Origin: Arthrobotrys musiformis | Taxonomy: Eukaryota > Ascomycota > Orbiliomycetes > Orbiliales > Orbiliaceae | NCBI GenBank assembly: GCA_036971715.1 | Contig: JAVHJL010000004.1 | Location: forward strand, 2,046,001-2,110,000 | Length of the DNA: 64,000 bases | Direction of reading: 5' to 3' | Shown: positions 49,274 to 61,845 of the stretch, in pieces | Numbering within the stretch: the stretch's first letter is position 1 | Layout: every line of letters starts with the position of its first letter | Translations under genes and position numbers: made by a program | The notes under the pieces: generated by a model | What the model was told of the DNA's origin: nothing | Databases searched by the model: none | The model's input: only the letters and a program-made list of their open reading frames with translations

Positions 49274-49634
49274 GGCTCTGTGGCTTTTGTGGTCCGTTCG
49301 GCGTAGTGTATAGTCTTGTAAACTTGGGGTTTTGTTTTCATTCCCCGGTCGATTGAGATTTTGTATTCTTTTTTTGCTTGGAGGGGTCTATGATGGAATA
49401 AACCTGCTATAACAGTCTCTAGATGGATTATATATGCCATTTACCTCAATTGCTTCTCAACAAAGATATCGCTGTTACAAGCTTAGTAATTGGTCGCTTC
49501 TGGAAAGTAGTCAGTCCAACGAGTTTATAGGGAGAAAAAAGAGCCTGTATCTTATATACGAAACTGCTCATCGCGAGACTGCGGAGCTTCTGGTAATGAA
49601 CCACTCGGTAATTAATATAATTGTACGAAAGAAT
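49274..49634. other. Short intergenic spacer
   Basis: No gene seen between the membrane protein start and the HNH protein stop. Confidence 0.6.
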
Positions 49635-51092
49635 TTACTCGGTAGACAGCCGCTCCAACTGCCTCACAAGGTAATTCTGCCCAACCTTCCCCCACGTATT
49701 CCCCGTCTGCCCCCTCTCCCTCATCTCCTCCTCATCCCGTAATATCAAATCTATCGCCTCCGCCGCCCCGGATGCGTTCGCGACTTTTGCCAGCGCCGTG
49801 TAAACATTCAACAACTCCGGGTTCGGACTGGGTATCTTCCCATCCTTACTCCCAAAAATCACCTCCTCCCCATCGGCATGATGGTCCAAAGCTCTAGGTA
49901 GGTAGGGATTAAACTTTCTAAACACATAAACCCAGTTATCGCTATCGTTCCTTTCTTCGTCTATAAGTCTAGCTTCGATGGACCACTCGAATCTCCGGAA
50001 CGAGCTGTGGAATTGCGTGGTTAGCATTAGTGCGTTGCTGGTGTGGTTTATCATGTCGATTATGAACGAGTCGCCGGAGAAGTTTATGAGGAGTTCTCGA
50101 AGGTTTGGGCTGTCTGGGGAGCCGTGGGGGATTATGTGGCAGGCCTTTAGGGCGCCGTAGTCCCATAGTTCGGTTCGGGGTGGGGGGACGACGTCTTTGG
50201 GCCAGAACCGGTTCCAGACTCGGCCTATTACTGTCATGTGGCCGTCCCGTTTTAAGCACTTTGTTAAAATTTAATTAGCCTACCGTTCTTCTTGATTTTG
50301 CTATTTTATTGTTTTGAAGAAAGGGTGGATTACCAGCTCTCGCAAGGCCGCCTGTGTCCTATTGCTAGTTGCAGTCCCGTTGCTTGACGGTGTGCCCTTC
50401 GCTGCCACCACTAGATCATAAAAGTTAGTACATCAAATCACAACTTTCCATGCTAAAGATGAAAACTTGAATACACCGTCAATAGAAAAACAGTTAAAGG
50501 GGGAAGGAATCTTACTCGGCACAAGCAATCCAGCAAAATACCTCCTCGCCCACCTCCTCATCTCCTGCCCAAACGCAACCACTCCAAACAACCCTTCCAC
50601 AACATCATCCCAGTTATGAACAACCTTCAACTGAAGTTGCAAATCCTGATCATTCATCGGCTTCCCCCTCATCCTAAAATGCAACCTCAACAACTCTCTA
50701 ACCTTTTGAATCTTCAACAGCTTCTTCAACAACTCCAGAGCCAGGATGTTAGGTTGCAATCCATAGGTTAGCAGGGCGTAGACCAGATGCAACACCGAGA
50801 TTCTATGACCGGAGTACTCGAACGGCTCGATGTATCTGTTATTATCGATATGAACATCGGTAGTCTTGAAGATATCGGTAGGGGCGTTTAACCAGCCATT
50901 GGGAAGGGTATCAGGATCCGAATGATCGATGTCTATCCCCGCTGCTTTGGCGGTTATGTGACGGAAGACGTCTGCGAGGGAGAGGGGTGGGTTTGTGTTA
51001 AAAACGTGATGTTCGTGGCTGTCGTTGGATGGGAATTCGGGACGGAGAATCTCGACGGCTGGTGTCCCTGGCTGGGAGGCGCCGTGCTCCAT
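49635..51092 (-). CDS. Fungal HNH-endonuclease-domain protein
   Basis: Exons 51092-50516, 50410-50334 and 50258-49635 on the minus strand give 425 residues. The HNH_2-type fold begins at residue 219 with CLKRDGHMTVIG, followed by ACHIIPHG (His259), the SNALML block (Asn near 293) and QFHSSFRRFEW (His302), the order seen in fungal HNH nuclease-domain proteins. The N-terminal 190 residues are a helical region (HRISVLHLVYALLTYGL, LELLKKLLKIQKVRELLRL) of unknown role. Exon 2 encodes a Ser/Thr/Asn linker. Members of this family are abundant and variable in filamentous fungi and their function is not established. The first Cys of the usual zinc pair is present (Cys219), but the Cys normally found around CVVTG is replaced here (MTVIG), so nuclease activity is uncertain. 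Confidence 0.8.
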
Positions 51093-53486
51093 CGTTCATA
51101 GCGATGAATGTAGTATAATATATACGCAAAAGGAGGTATTGAAGGACAATGATAGTAGGCACTTGAAGACTTATTCGATGCTGGAAAGGGCGAGATATGA
51201 TGTCGGAGGGCAACTTTATTTTGAGGTCAGAAGCTTACGTGCTCGATATTGCTTAATTGCAATTATAATTCGTGACCGAGTCTTGAGTGTGGTCGAAAAT
51301 GTGTTGCCGGGCTGTGCGACCTCTGATGGTAGTACAGGATACCAAGCCCCAGCTAACCTCCTCCAATCAATCCATCGTCGTATCTGAGCTCACTCATGCA
51401 TCTGCTCATCTGCAAGCCGGCGGGTGGCCACGGGATGACACTCACCATGCTATTGCTTGAGTACGACTAACAATAGGATACTTAACATCTCGACATCGTG
51501 ATGTCGGATCTCGATCTCGATGGCGAAACTCGCATCTACGCTTCCTGGCTGCTAGCTCATCTCATCTCATGCAGCCCAAGCAAGCTACTAACCGCTCGAA
51601 GCACTAGCTCCATCTCTTCATGGCAGGATACTCGCCTTGGACATGGCATCGACCTTCCCTTTCGGCGGCTGTATCTGCGGCAGCTCACACCTGGTACCTA
51701 TGTGAAACTCGTGCGTAGGTACCCTACTGGGCCTGGCCTAACCAAGTTAGCCGCCAGGGATCCTGATAACGAAATGATACAATAGCGACAACGATATCCT
51801 GTCCAACTTTTCTTCCGAACCCCAGAAACGAACTAAGCTAGGGAAGACAAGAGGAAGAAAGCAAAAAAGTCTCTCACGCAGCTTCCTTGGAAAACGGACT
51901 AAAACGGCCCTATCATCGATCATCTGACCCCAGTCGGCCGGAGCTCTTACGTACTAACTCAATCGTTGACACACAATATCTTCCTAGTCGGTCATTTGTT
52001 ATAAAGCTCCCGGCCTCCATTTCCCCTAAGTTCAGGTGTACGCGATTCTTACTTGATATCTGTGGGATACAAGTAGTCGCTCTTCCCCTAAAAACAACTT
52101 CAACCGAATACCTTTGAAACCTTTTTCCACCACACTCCCGAAATCGATGCAATGATGCCTGCCTGCAGCCCTTTCCCCTACTTTTCCCTCACTTGATAGG
52201 GGGGCTTGGGAAAAGAAGAAGGACAATGCGAGCTCTTTTTTTCCTTTCTCTTTACGTACTGCAGCTGGATAGCGACGGGTCACAGATAAGGACCAGAGAG
52301 GGTAGACTCGAGTCAGATTCGCACGGCCATGGCCACAGAGAATGTTGGCAAACTGGACGGGAGACGGGAGAGGGAGCTACTATTTAAGCTCGACGGGTTT
52401 CCCTTTCGAAGCTGGACGAATTTTCAATGTTCTTCTTTCGAATCTCCATATCCAATATATCCAATCCATATCATACTACATAATCCCGACTTGAATTCGC
52501 CTTGAAAACACGGTGGTACCTTTTCTATACCTCATAATCCACCTTTTTGTCCCCCCTCGCTCGTGTACACCAACGAACCCAAAGCAATTACATACAAACC
52601 GTAAGTGCTTGTTCCTCAAGCGTGTTTCTGCCCGTTATCACGAAATCCGCAGCTGCGACGGATATGGCAATTGGGATGGTAGTTCTGCACGTCCCAAGAA
52701 ATGTGACAAATCGAACACCCCCACGAGATCACACTGTGATCTGTTTCCATCTATATCTATATATATAATTTGCATCTATGACGCTGCTTCGGCCCAGTGA
52801 TAGGTATTCTCCGCTGCATGTGCACTGGCGAATCGATTCCTGCGGACCCGCTTGTGCAGGCTGCATTGCATGCCAGGCCAGATCCAGGTCAAATCAGGTC
52901 GTGGAAGCACCCAATTCCGGGATGCCTAAGCCAACATTGGCAGCTCGAATTCGGCTGTTCGCTTCACCCAAGAAATCGAAGATGTCACCAATTCCGCGAA
53001 GAAGAAAACCCCCCCGTCAGAACAAAACCTTTGAAATGGCTACCTGCGGGCATTTTTCTCTCTTCTTTCTTCCCTTTGATCATCAGATTAGATCTTTGAT
53101 AAAAAATTTGCAGGTATCCTTGCTAGCCCTGATGAAATTTTTATCAGATCTTATGTAAAAGCCGGGGTGTGGCCGGCTTTCCTATTTGGTACATCGATGC
53201 AACTTGACCTCCGCGAGCTCGAGTTCGTTGATGTCTTTGATTTGATTTGATTTTGATGTTGATGCCGGTGCATGGAGACCGAGCGTGGTGCTGATGTGAA
53301 CTCTGTTTCCAGATCCCCGAAAATATATAATTGACCGCCCATCTTCGAGTTCCATCTCAATTCCAGCCAGACAACCAGTACAGACACCTCTCTCCCCTTC
53401 CTCCTAGACATCGTCTATTTTTTAAAAATATATATTTTTAAAAAAAAAATAAAAAAATAAAGGCAATTGGACCGTACTTACCAAAT
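51093..53486. other. Intergenic region upstream of arginase
   Basis: A 2.4 kb stretch with no supportable gene. Contains GGTACCTA and GTAGGTACCC words (about 51693-51724). Several GATAA/TTATC words occur near 51766, 52282, 52636 and 53096, possible GATA-factor sites. An A/T-only tract (53425-53460) lies just before the arginase leader. Confidence 0.5.
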
Positions 53487-54606
53487 ATGTCTACTCCAGT
53501 GTCCTCCCAATTCCTCACTTCCGACAATGACCTCGGTGTCGTCGCTGTTGCCTTTAGTGGTGGTCAGGTACAGTTCAATTCCCATGCTGCTCCTCGACAA
53601 TTATTTGATATCATGATACTAATCTTATTCTAAAAAAACAGCCCAAAGCCGGTGTCGATGGCGGTCCAAGGGCCATGATCGAATCCGGTCTCCTCAACGA
53701 GGTCAAATCAGAACTAGGCTACACAATCCACTTCGACGACACAATCCACTCCTACGAGACCGAAATCCTCGCCGAAGATCCCACAGTAGATAACATGAAA
53801 CGCCCCCAGAGCTGCTCGAACGTCAACCACAAGCTGCATAACCAAACATACGAACACGCTTCGCAGGGAAGACTCGTCTTGACCCTCGGTGGTGACCACT
53901 CGATTGCTATCGGTAGCATTTCGGGTGTCTCCAAGGCTATCAGGGAGAGGCTTAACAAACCCCTCGCCGTGATCTGGGTCGACGCCCATGCGGATATCAA
54001 TACCTACCAAACCTCTCCTTCGGGGAACATCCACGGCATGCCAGTTGCTTTCCTAACAGGGCTCTGCTCGCACGATGTATTCGGCTGGCTGAAGGAGGAA
54101 GACCGCATCCCAGTTGATAAATTGGTGTATATCGGACTCAGGGATGTTGATTCGGGAGAGAAGAAGATTTTGAGGGAGAATAAGATCAAGGCTTTCTCGA
54201 TGCATGATATTGATCGTCATGGAATTGGAAAGGTGGTTGATATGGCTTTGGAATACATTGGCGAGGATACACCTATCCATCTGAGCTTTGACGTTGATGC
54301 TTGCGATCCTGCGCAGTATGTCACTCCTTTCCTAGTTATCTTATATATGCGGCTGTTTATGCTAATGAACTTTTGTTTAGTGCACCATCTACCGGCACAC
54401 CCGTTAGAGGCGGTCTAACACTCCGTGAAGGCGACTTCATCTGCGAAGCCGTCCACCAAACCGGCAGACTAGTAGCCATGGATCTAGTAGAAGTCAACCC
54501 CAGCATTTTGGCACAAGACGGAGGACCGGATACATGGCAGGTGGCGGAGACGGTCAGGACCGGATGCAGCTTGGTTCGATGCGCCCTCGGTGAGAGTCTG
54601 CTGTGA
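53487..54606 (+). CDS. CAR1: Arginase
   Basis: Exons 53487-53567, 53642-54315 and 54381-54606 give 326 residues, normal for arginase. Manganese ligands are present: His113 in GGDHS, Asp141/His143/Asp145 in DAHADIN, and Asp244/Asp246 in SFDVDACDP. The loop STGTPVRGGL follows the last intron. A Cys replaces the usual Leu/Met in DVDALDP. The enzyme splits arginine into ornithine and urea in the cytosol. The second intron sits immediately after SFDVDACDP and the join restores DPAHAPSTGT. GATA words in the upstream region would fit nitrogen regulation of arginine catabolism, but this is inference. Confidence 0.95.
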
Positions 54607-55145
54607 AGAGAGAGGTCATGATTTTCCCTTTTTTTTGTGTTCGGTTTAGAATGAAGACTACTTTGTAATGAGTATTAATACCTCCCTCTCATGACGATAC
54701 CGATATGCTTGACGCACTTTTGGTACGATCAATTGAACTTTTGGACGTACTGGGTCCGTTCATTCGTTTATTTATTTATTTATTTATTTTTTGTCGTAGT
54801 CTGGGCCGTATATGTAGGCTGGGATCTTGTTGTAGATTACGTGATATGTGTCCATCTGACCCCCACGAAGGGTTTTGATGTTACACTTGATGGTCATACG
54901 TATCACTCGTCGTTGGTAAATCCTACTTGTGCTATGTGTAACTAGAGGATTTTTGAACCCGACGGGGAGATTTCACTTCTATGCGGATTTCAATTTTTTT
55001 GATATTTCATGTCCTTTCGTATTCGTATCATTCATATTCATATCTTACAGTCTTTGTTAGTTAGAGAGAAATTGTTTTTGTACAAGAGGAGGGGGGTATA
55101 AATATGTAAAAAAGTAAGGGGTGGGGAGGGTTATTAAAATTAAAA
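54607..55145. other. Convergent intergenic spacer
   Basis: No gene. Contains a (TTTA)n run at about 54768-54790 and the 3' flanks of arginase and the DUF155 gene. Confidence 0.6.
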
Positions 55146-56930
55146 TTAATCTTTTGTGGAATCATCATCCTCTTGTCTTCTCTGTCGTTCCTTCTTACGC
55201 CTCTCCTGCTCGTCGGATGTGATTTTGGAGATTATGCCGTCCAGGAGGACTATGGCTGTGTCTATATCGTCCATTTTCCTGCCTGGTTCGTTTGGGGCGT
55301 ATGGATTGTAGTTTAGTTGTTGTTGGTATGGGGTTTGTGGTGGTTGGTAGAGTGGGTGGTGGTAGGGGTGTCGGTGTAGATGGTGTTGATGGTGGTCGTA
55401 GTGTGGGTATGGTGAATATTGTGGATGGAGTGGGGGAGGTGGTGGATAGTTTTGGCTTTGAGGAGGGGGAGGGTGCTCCTGGGCAGTGGCTTCCTCCTCC
55501 CACCGTTGTTCCGCCTTACTGTCTTTCCACAGATGGAGAATTTCGAAGCCGACTTCGATCGTGATGAGAATTATGATCCTATGCGGAAATTAATATCACT
55601 ATGGAATGTAAAGAAGGAATGAATAGAAGGAAGGGGGAACTCACATCCACTCCAAAACCAGGCCGTGGCGCTCACTCAACCGTTCCCTCAGCACCGCGGC
55701 CATCTCGCTGGCATAATCCAGCTTTTCGTTCAATTTTCTAATCCTAACGCCTACATCCAATTCCCGCCCGATACTCTCATAATACCCTTCCAACCCCAAC
55801 TCCTTCCTCGAATCCCAGAATATATCAGGTAGGTTATCCGTCAAGTCGGAGTATAAATTCAACCTAGCCCGAAAACTTAACAACTCCCCGGTTTTGCGAA
55901 GGATGAAGCTTCTGGTGAAGGGTAATCGTGACCCCTGGCTTAATAACTGCGGTATCATGGACGTGGATTCTATGTAATTCTCCAACATCTCCTCCAAAAC
56001 CGCCAGCTTGGTCGATCTAGCCATCCCGGATGAAAATGCGATTTTGGCGAGAACGGTAGGAGTAGTTTGATGCCGTGATCCTTCTTCCTCTTTTTCTTCT
56101 TCTTCCGGCTGTCTGATGACTTTCCGCTCACTGATCGGTGTTCCGAGCGTGTCGATGTTACTGATAAGCAACGGATGGTGATGAATATGCTCGTCTTCGA
56201 GACGTTTATTCACCCCGGTACCGATGATGATAACATCACCTCGTAAAAAGCTAGCATATCTATTCGGATCCTCCACGAACTCCAACGACTCGGTCTCAGT
56301 CGTAGAATGCGGACTCTCGGCCGCAGGTCTGATCAATGCTGCCACGGCGGTTATGACCGCCTCGGGAATACCCCATGATACTATATTCCCGGACGGGAAG
56401 ATGAATATATCACCGTAACTATCCGCCCCCAACTTTGGAAACTGTCGGTATGCTTGTGGTGGTAATGGCAGTCGCAGGTGGATTACTTCCTCCCCCAACC
56501 CCGTCGATAGTGGATCCGGGACGTATCCACCGGATTTGAGGAGCGAGTTCGATTGTATCAAATTGTACTTTTCGGCGGTACAGTATGCGGTGCAGATTTG
56601 GGCGGGTAATCTGGTGTCGTCGTCTTGGTTTGAACCCGGTGAGTGGGGGGGTTTGTTACGGTCCACGCTGCCGGCGTTGGCGGCCTGGCGGAGACGGGAT
56701 TTGGCGGCTGTGGAGCGGGTATTGGATTTCTTCTCGAATTGGGAGGAGATGGGGGGTTCTTTGTCTTCGTCGCGTTTCACGACTTTTTGGTATGAAGGGG
56801 TGGAAGTGAAGGATCGCTGGGGATCCTGCAGACGGGAGAGGAGTCTAGACGGTGGGAGGATGCGGGATGGTCTGATTGTCCTCGCGGGGGAGGCGGTCAG
56901 AAGACGTCTGGTGGCTCTGAGGGCGGACAT
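55146..56930 (-). CDS. MRX10: Mitochondrial DUF155 protein (Mrx10/RMND1-like)
   Basis: Exons 56930-55645 and 55578-55146 on the minus strand give 572 residues. The first 45 residues are Arg/Ser/Leu-rich without acids, a clear mitochondrial presequence. The DUF155 domain follows (about 120-425): AYCTAEKYNL, DIFIFPSGNIVSWG, KIAFSSGMARSTKLAVLEE, FILRKTGELLSFRARLNLYSDL, DIFWDS and the ERHGLVLEWM end. The exon join completes a membrane helix (EWMIIILITIEVGF). RMND1 supports mitochondrial translation in humans, and Mrx10 is linked to the yeast mitoribosome. Unusually, the helix is followed by a tail of about 125 residues rich in His, Pro, Tyr and Gln (PHYDHHQHHLHRHP) and then a charged Lys/Arg/Glu end. 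I cannot tell whether that tail is widespread. Confidence 0.88.
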
Positions 56931-58607
56931 GGTTGCGCCATATTAGGCCCGCTGGCTTGTGATGTCGATATCGTGGATATAAAAGAAGGTTGAAGATTTA
57001 TCTCGGGAAGAAACTTCTTAGATATCGTTTATCTGATCGATTGTATTTGACTCAAACAATAACTTCAATTGCAACTTCAATTGAACTTTTACAATATATC
57101 TCGTATATGAAACAGCAGGCAATTGGACCTTGGTGCCAGCTACTTCGATCGAACATAGCGTATCTACAGAAGAATATAGCAATACGAACTATCACGGGAT
57201 GATGTCAATTGAATGGGAGCGGATTAGGTAATTGCGGCTCTTCAACACCACCAACAACGCACAGCTACACGATAGCTTCATGGTTGCATATCGATTGGTC
57301 ATGACGAAACAATGCAGCCTTGATATATGATACGTGATACGTGATACATGATACCGGTAAGAGCTCCGGGTATTCTCCATCGATCTTTAGACCGACATGC
57401 ACAGCCCCATTTGAGGTCCTGATACCATTATCACGGAACTTGCCGGCCCGCAGTTTAAGTTCGTTCTCGACAAGTCCCGCAATCCTTGTTCGTGTTCGGG
57501 CCCAATTATATTGTCTAGGGCCGCCATATTCGAGGTACAGGTATACGTATGTACGTGCAGCTGGCTGCCGTCCGTCGTTGTAAATTATAATATTACCTAA
57601 AGCACAGGGACTGTATATTTGGAATCGCAGCCTTGGGAAATCGCAGTCGCTTTCCGATCGCACTTCGCAGGTTTCCCGACTCGAGGACTGATATGATAAT
57701 GTTTGTAGTCACAATACCAATGCCAACATTTTGCCAACCCGGGTATCGGACGAGGCTACCGAACTGAAATGACCGCCTGGCCAGCTGGGGACTTGGCGAG
57801 TGCAACTACGTCCTAACATTACGAGAGACCCACAGCATGCTAGCACAGTCACCATCCTCGAGCTCGTTCCTTGAATTCTGCTTCATGCATCGAAGATCAC
57901 ATAATGTCACCCAAACCTCTCCAATATGGCTTTTGTGTAACTTGCTTGGCAAGCCTCTGCAGCTAGCCTTGTCCCCAAAAATATAACACGGAATGTTGAA
58001 TCAAGCACTAGAGATAAGGAAAAATGATTTCGTATTTGTCCCTTTTTAAATTTTTGCCTTCGAAATACACTGTATACCCCGCAGAATCAGCCAATACATT
58101 TCCTCCCGTCAGGAGCGAGGAGGAGGGCCCGAAAAATGTGTTCAACATGGCCCTGCAACCTACGAGGCTGTGGGACCAACTACCAAGCTGCATGCCTACC
58201 TTCGATTGTGGAGCCCCGCGATTCGATATCGTATTAGCTTGGCGCGATGTTGAGGCTCTAACCTTCCTTTTTCCTTTTCCCTTACGCGCGGGTATTCTCC
58301 AGCCGTATGGGTGACTACTAGCTGTGACTAAATCGGCTGAATTCTAAATTTTATGTTAACATGGTCTCGGAGACGAACGTCTATATAAGGACACATCGTC
58401 GCGGATGGCTGAAAAAGTCAAAGGGTTGATTTTGGAATCCGAAATTGCGCAGCCTTCTTACAACAATCTCTGGAATATCAATATCTCCTTTAATAACTTC
58501 CTAGGGGCTAATTGGTCTTTCGGAAGTAATACATATTTCGTTGTCGCGTTCTACTATAAATAACTATATATATATATCTGAAATCATATATTATAACCTC
58601 TGCGAAA
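56931..58607. other. Intergenic region
   Basis: No gene seen. The right end contains the TATA element of the next gene at about 58382-58389. Confidence 0.55.
58382..58389 (+). promoter_or_regulatory. Putative TATA box of the GPI-protein gene
   Basis: TATATAAG lies about 225 bases before the ATG at 58608. Confidence 0.45.
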
Positions 58608-59657
58608 ATGCTGTCCAATGTATTTTTTATTGCTTCTCTCCTCTTTATATTTGATGGAGCTCTCGGATCAAACATCCACCGTATTCGTGACTTCGACTCT
58701 CTCAAAGATGGATCATTGACCGGTTTCTCGGTCCGGCCCGGCGGTCTGTTCAGGCGACAATCGAGTAGCTGTCCCATAGTATGCGCAAGAGACGCTTTAT
58801 ACGTCTACTGCGGTGAAGTCTGTTGCTACGAAGATAATGAATTTGGTATGTTTCCCTAGCCCCTATAGTACTTTATTCAACCGTGACTAACATCAACTTC
58901 TTTGAAACAAAAAAGTATACACCTGCGATTACGGCTACTACTGCTCCGGGTCCGGCGCAAACGCAGGATGTTGCCGCGTAGGCCGAGTCTGCTCAGGCTC
59001 TCCACCGCCATGCGCCGATTATGGCGAACTCGCCCCGTCCCCGACTCAAGAATGGTATGCTCTTTACTCAAGACCTCACCGTCTAGTTTTCTATTTGAAG
59101 GTAGTTGGAACTGATAGTATGATAATAGTCCCGAAGAACAGCCGGTTTGTACGAGTAATGCTCTCGGTGCGCCGCTATGTTTGGGCGAGGGGACCGTAAC
59201 GGTGCGAACGACCAGTTCAACCTCAAGGCGGTTCGTTATCACACGCCCGAGTACGAGCGCTACCACTACCTCTGAATTCGAACCTGAGAGTACAGAGGAG
59301 CCAGAAATCACGACTACAGAAGGACCGGAAACCACCACTACAGAAGAACCAGAGACTACTACAACAGAGGAACCAGAGACAACAACTACAGAGGAGCCAG
59401 AAACTACCACCACCACAGAGGAGCCGGAAACTACTACGGAAGAACCAGAAACCACAACAAGCGAAGCCCCAGAGGAAACTACGACTACGACAGAAGTCGA
59501 GACCACAGAGGCCCCAACGGAGACTACCTCGTCGACTGAATCTTCGGGCGCGACTGTTACACCCCCAACACCGGAGACGAGTAACTCTGGTCCCGCGTCT
59601 ACGGTCAATTTGGTAGCTGCCTTGGTGGGCGTTGCTTTCGCTTTCTTTTTGTTCTAG
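58608..59657 (+). CDS. Secreted cysteine-rich, GPI-anchored wall protein with TTEEPE repeats
   Basis: Exons 58608-58845, 58916-59054 and 59129-59657 give 301 residues. A signal peptide (about 1-20) is followed by a short propeptide ending LFRRQ, a Kex2-type site. Residues about 50-145 hold a cysteine-rich module with about 15 Cys, including two CC pairs (EVCCYED and AGCCRVG). This disulfide-rich pattern resembles small fungal knottin-like or wall-protein domains but not the CFEM spacing. Residues about 170-265 are a Glu/Pro/Thr tail of EEPETTTT repeats, likely O-glycosylated. The C-terminus ends in a small-residue omega region (SNSGPASTVN) and a hydrophobic tail (LVAALVGVAFAFFLF), a GPI-anchor signal. 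Expected location: plasma membrane or cell wall, as an adhesin-like surface protein (inference). Confidence 0.85.
59286..59470 (+). repeat. Intragenic EEPETTTT repeat array
   Basis: About seven or eight copies of a 21-24 base unit (gag-gag-cca-gaa-act-act family) encode E(E/G)PETTTT. Synonymous differences between copies indicate an older array with some recent duplication. Confidence 0.8.
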
Positions 59658-60187
59658 TTGATCTTAGTCTAGTTAGGTTATAGTATGCCCAAAGAGGATA
59701 AGGGAGTCCTCGGGCTTGTCGACATCAATGTCTCAAGTGACAAAAGTGTTGGTGCTGTGGTATTTTTTCCCTACGACGTTGCGATGTCGCATATCCAATG
59801 CATGCATCGATTTCGATTCCATGAATGTTACGAAAATTGGAGGAATTTAATGCGTCAGGCCTGTTTTTTCTGGTGAAGATATTTTTCTGTATATAACGGT
59901 TATTGTTCATTCTAAATTTTATTTTAAGCTCTGACTCGGGCGAGGTTGTAACTAATTCTTGCAGATCAAGTATTTCTGAATGTCTAGACTCCTTCACTGT
60001 CATGAGGCTCCCACATATTCACATAACTATAACTTTTGGACCAGAACAGCCTCTTATTCTATAGACACCCGGAATGACATAGCTAGAACACTTGGTAGCC
60101 TTTAGCATTAAGATTTGGTCAATTTTTTAGGTTTTGGTAACATCTCCGCAAGAAAAGGCGTGCTTCGATTGATATTGATCTAAGATC

Positions 60188-60226
60188 AATCCGGACTTTC
60201 GCCCAATAGAGACTTCGGTCCGGATT
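60188..60226. repeat. Inverted repeat AATCCGGAC / GTCCGGATT
   Basis: Perfect 9-base arms separated by 21 bases. It could be a hairpin or a dimer-binding site; no gene is adjacent. Confidence 0.6.
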
Positions 60227-61653
60227 CGAAAGCGTTGCGCGAGAGACCGCGATTTTGAGACGAAAAAATTACTACAATCCGATCTAGCCGTTCGGTTAAA
60301 TGAATATTTAACCAAAGAATTGGGTCTCACGATCGAGATTCACAAGTTTAGTCATATAGATTCTGCAATGGCCGTTACATTTGCAATTGCGCCGCAACCG
60401 AAGCTGTTGTGATTATGTATTCCGTGTTGGCATTTACCAAAACCGGGCTGCAGCCGCCGCCTCATCTGAGTTATAATTTTATATCTGGGAATCGATTCGA
60501 ATTTCAAGCTTAGAATTTTGAATGCGTTCGAATATTCGTTTTTGTTTTCTCTTGTAACGTTACGTATAATAAGTTATGTCATGTCCAACAGTGAATAAGG
60601 ATCATGTTATGCTCAAGAATAAGTAACGATGAGCGTTATATGTCCAAAAGAAAGGAACTAGACGTTAAACGGTGTGAAGAGCTCGAGTACTCGTGATCGA
60701 GACACCGATCGATCCCAACACCAACCTCACATCTCGCAAATATAAGGTAAGGCATCCGCTTCAAGCTCCTGTGGAGCATTTTAGAGCTCCCAGGAATTTT
60801 CCTGCTCTATTTCCCGTCTTCCCGAAAGAAGCTCTCCAGACTAACCGGGTTTCATTTTTTTCCTTTTTTTTGCTTCCCGCGTGCCGTGCGATGTTGGCGG
60901 AGAGCATTGGGACGAATTCTGGTCTAATTTGAACACTATGCACTCGCTAATGTGAGGGGGAAGGCACGTCCCATCCCCGTGCATACCAACGGATCGAATC
61001 GAAAGCACGGGAACTTTAAATGCTTCAAGGGAAAAAAGGACCCTAACGGGAAGTCTGTTTCTGGAATCAGATGCAATCCTGACCGTCCATACCAATTCCA
61101 GAAAAAACTGGCCACGATCTCGCACCCACAGTGTCGATCGAGTTCAACGTGCAATTGACATCAACCAGCCATGTCATATGACCACGAACGTGAAAAAATA
61201 TGTCAGCGAAAAAAAAGAAACGCCTTTCCGGCCTGATGGGAACGGGATCCTGGAGCTGGGCGGGTTTCTTCCTTTTCGATCTTCGATTCCATTTCCCGTT
61301 TACACATTTTGCATGCGATCTTTTGGCCCATGTGCTATGCGCATGCAAAATCTCGCCATGGAGCCCAGGAGCTCGAATGAATTCATCTGGTGTAATTTCG
61401 ACTTTTTGGAGATTCCAACATCCCTTATCGAATTCGAACTTCTCGAACATACGGTTTCTACAGGTGGTATGTCAGATCTCCTGTGTCCAGACTAGCTTGA
61501 TCGGACATGTCATGATACTGTAAGTTATGCTTCAACATTTTGTAATCCTTTTTTTCGAACATGGCGAAAATACCCAATTCCAGTACGAAATTATCAAAGT
61601 TCGACATCATAATCCTCCCCAATTGCTAGTACCAACATATCGAGAAGAAAGTG

Positions 61654-61660
61654 TATATAA
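61654..61660 (+). promoter_or_regulatory. Putative TATA box of the glycine-rich protein gene
   Basis: TATATAA lies 192 bases before the ATG at 61846, followed by an AT-rich, CAATC-rich leader. Confidence 0.5.
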
Positions 61661-61845
61661 GGGTCGATAATCCACCAAGTTGGAGAAAAAAATTACTCAG
61701 ATCAGCATCATCAAAGCCTGCAAGCCTCCGAGCAATCAACAGCCTTTCTCGATCTACTCAATCAAACAATACCAATCGTTTAATAATCTTCTCTCGCTTT
61801 ACTTTTAAGATATATTCTTAACCCACCCTCGCTAAATCAATCAAA

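Larger units (their letters stand above)
59658..61845. other. Intergenic region
   Basis: A 2.2 kb stretch without a supportable gene. Contains a 9-base perfect inverted repeat at 60188-60226, listed separately, and the promoter of the glycine-rich protein gene. Confidence 0.55.

Noticed and set aside
51498..51785. 95-codon ORF in the arginase upstream region
   Set aside because: No domain, no splice partner and ordinary chance length.
58877..59608. Antisense Val/Ser-rich ORF
   Set aside because: Shadow of the Thr/Glu/Pro repeat of the GPI protein.
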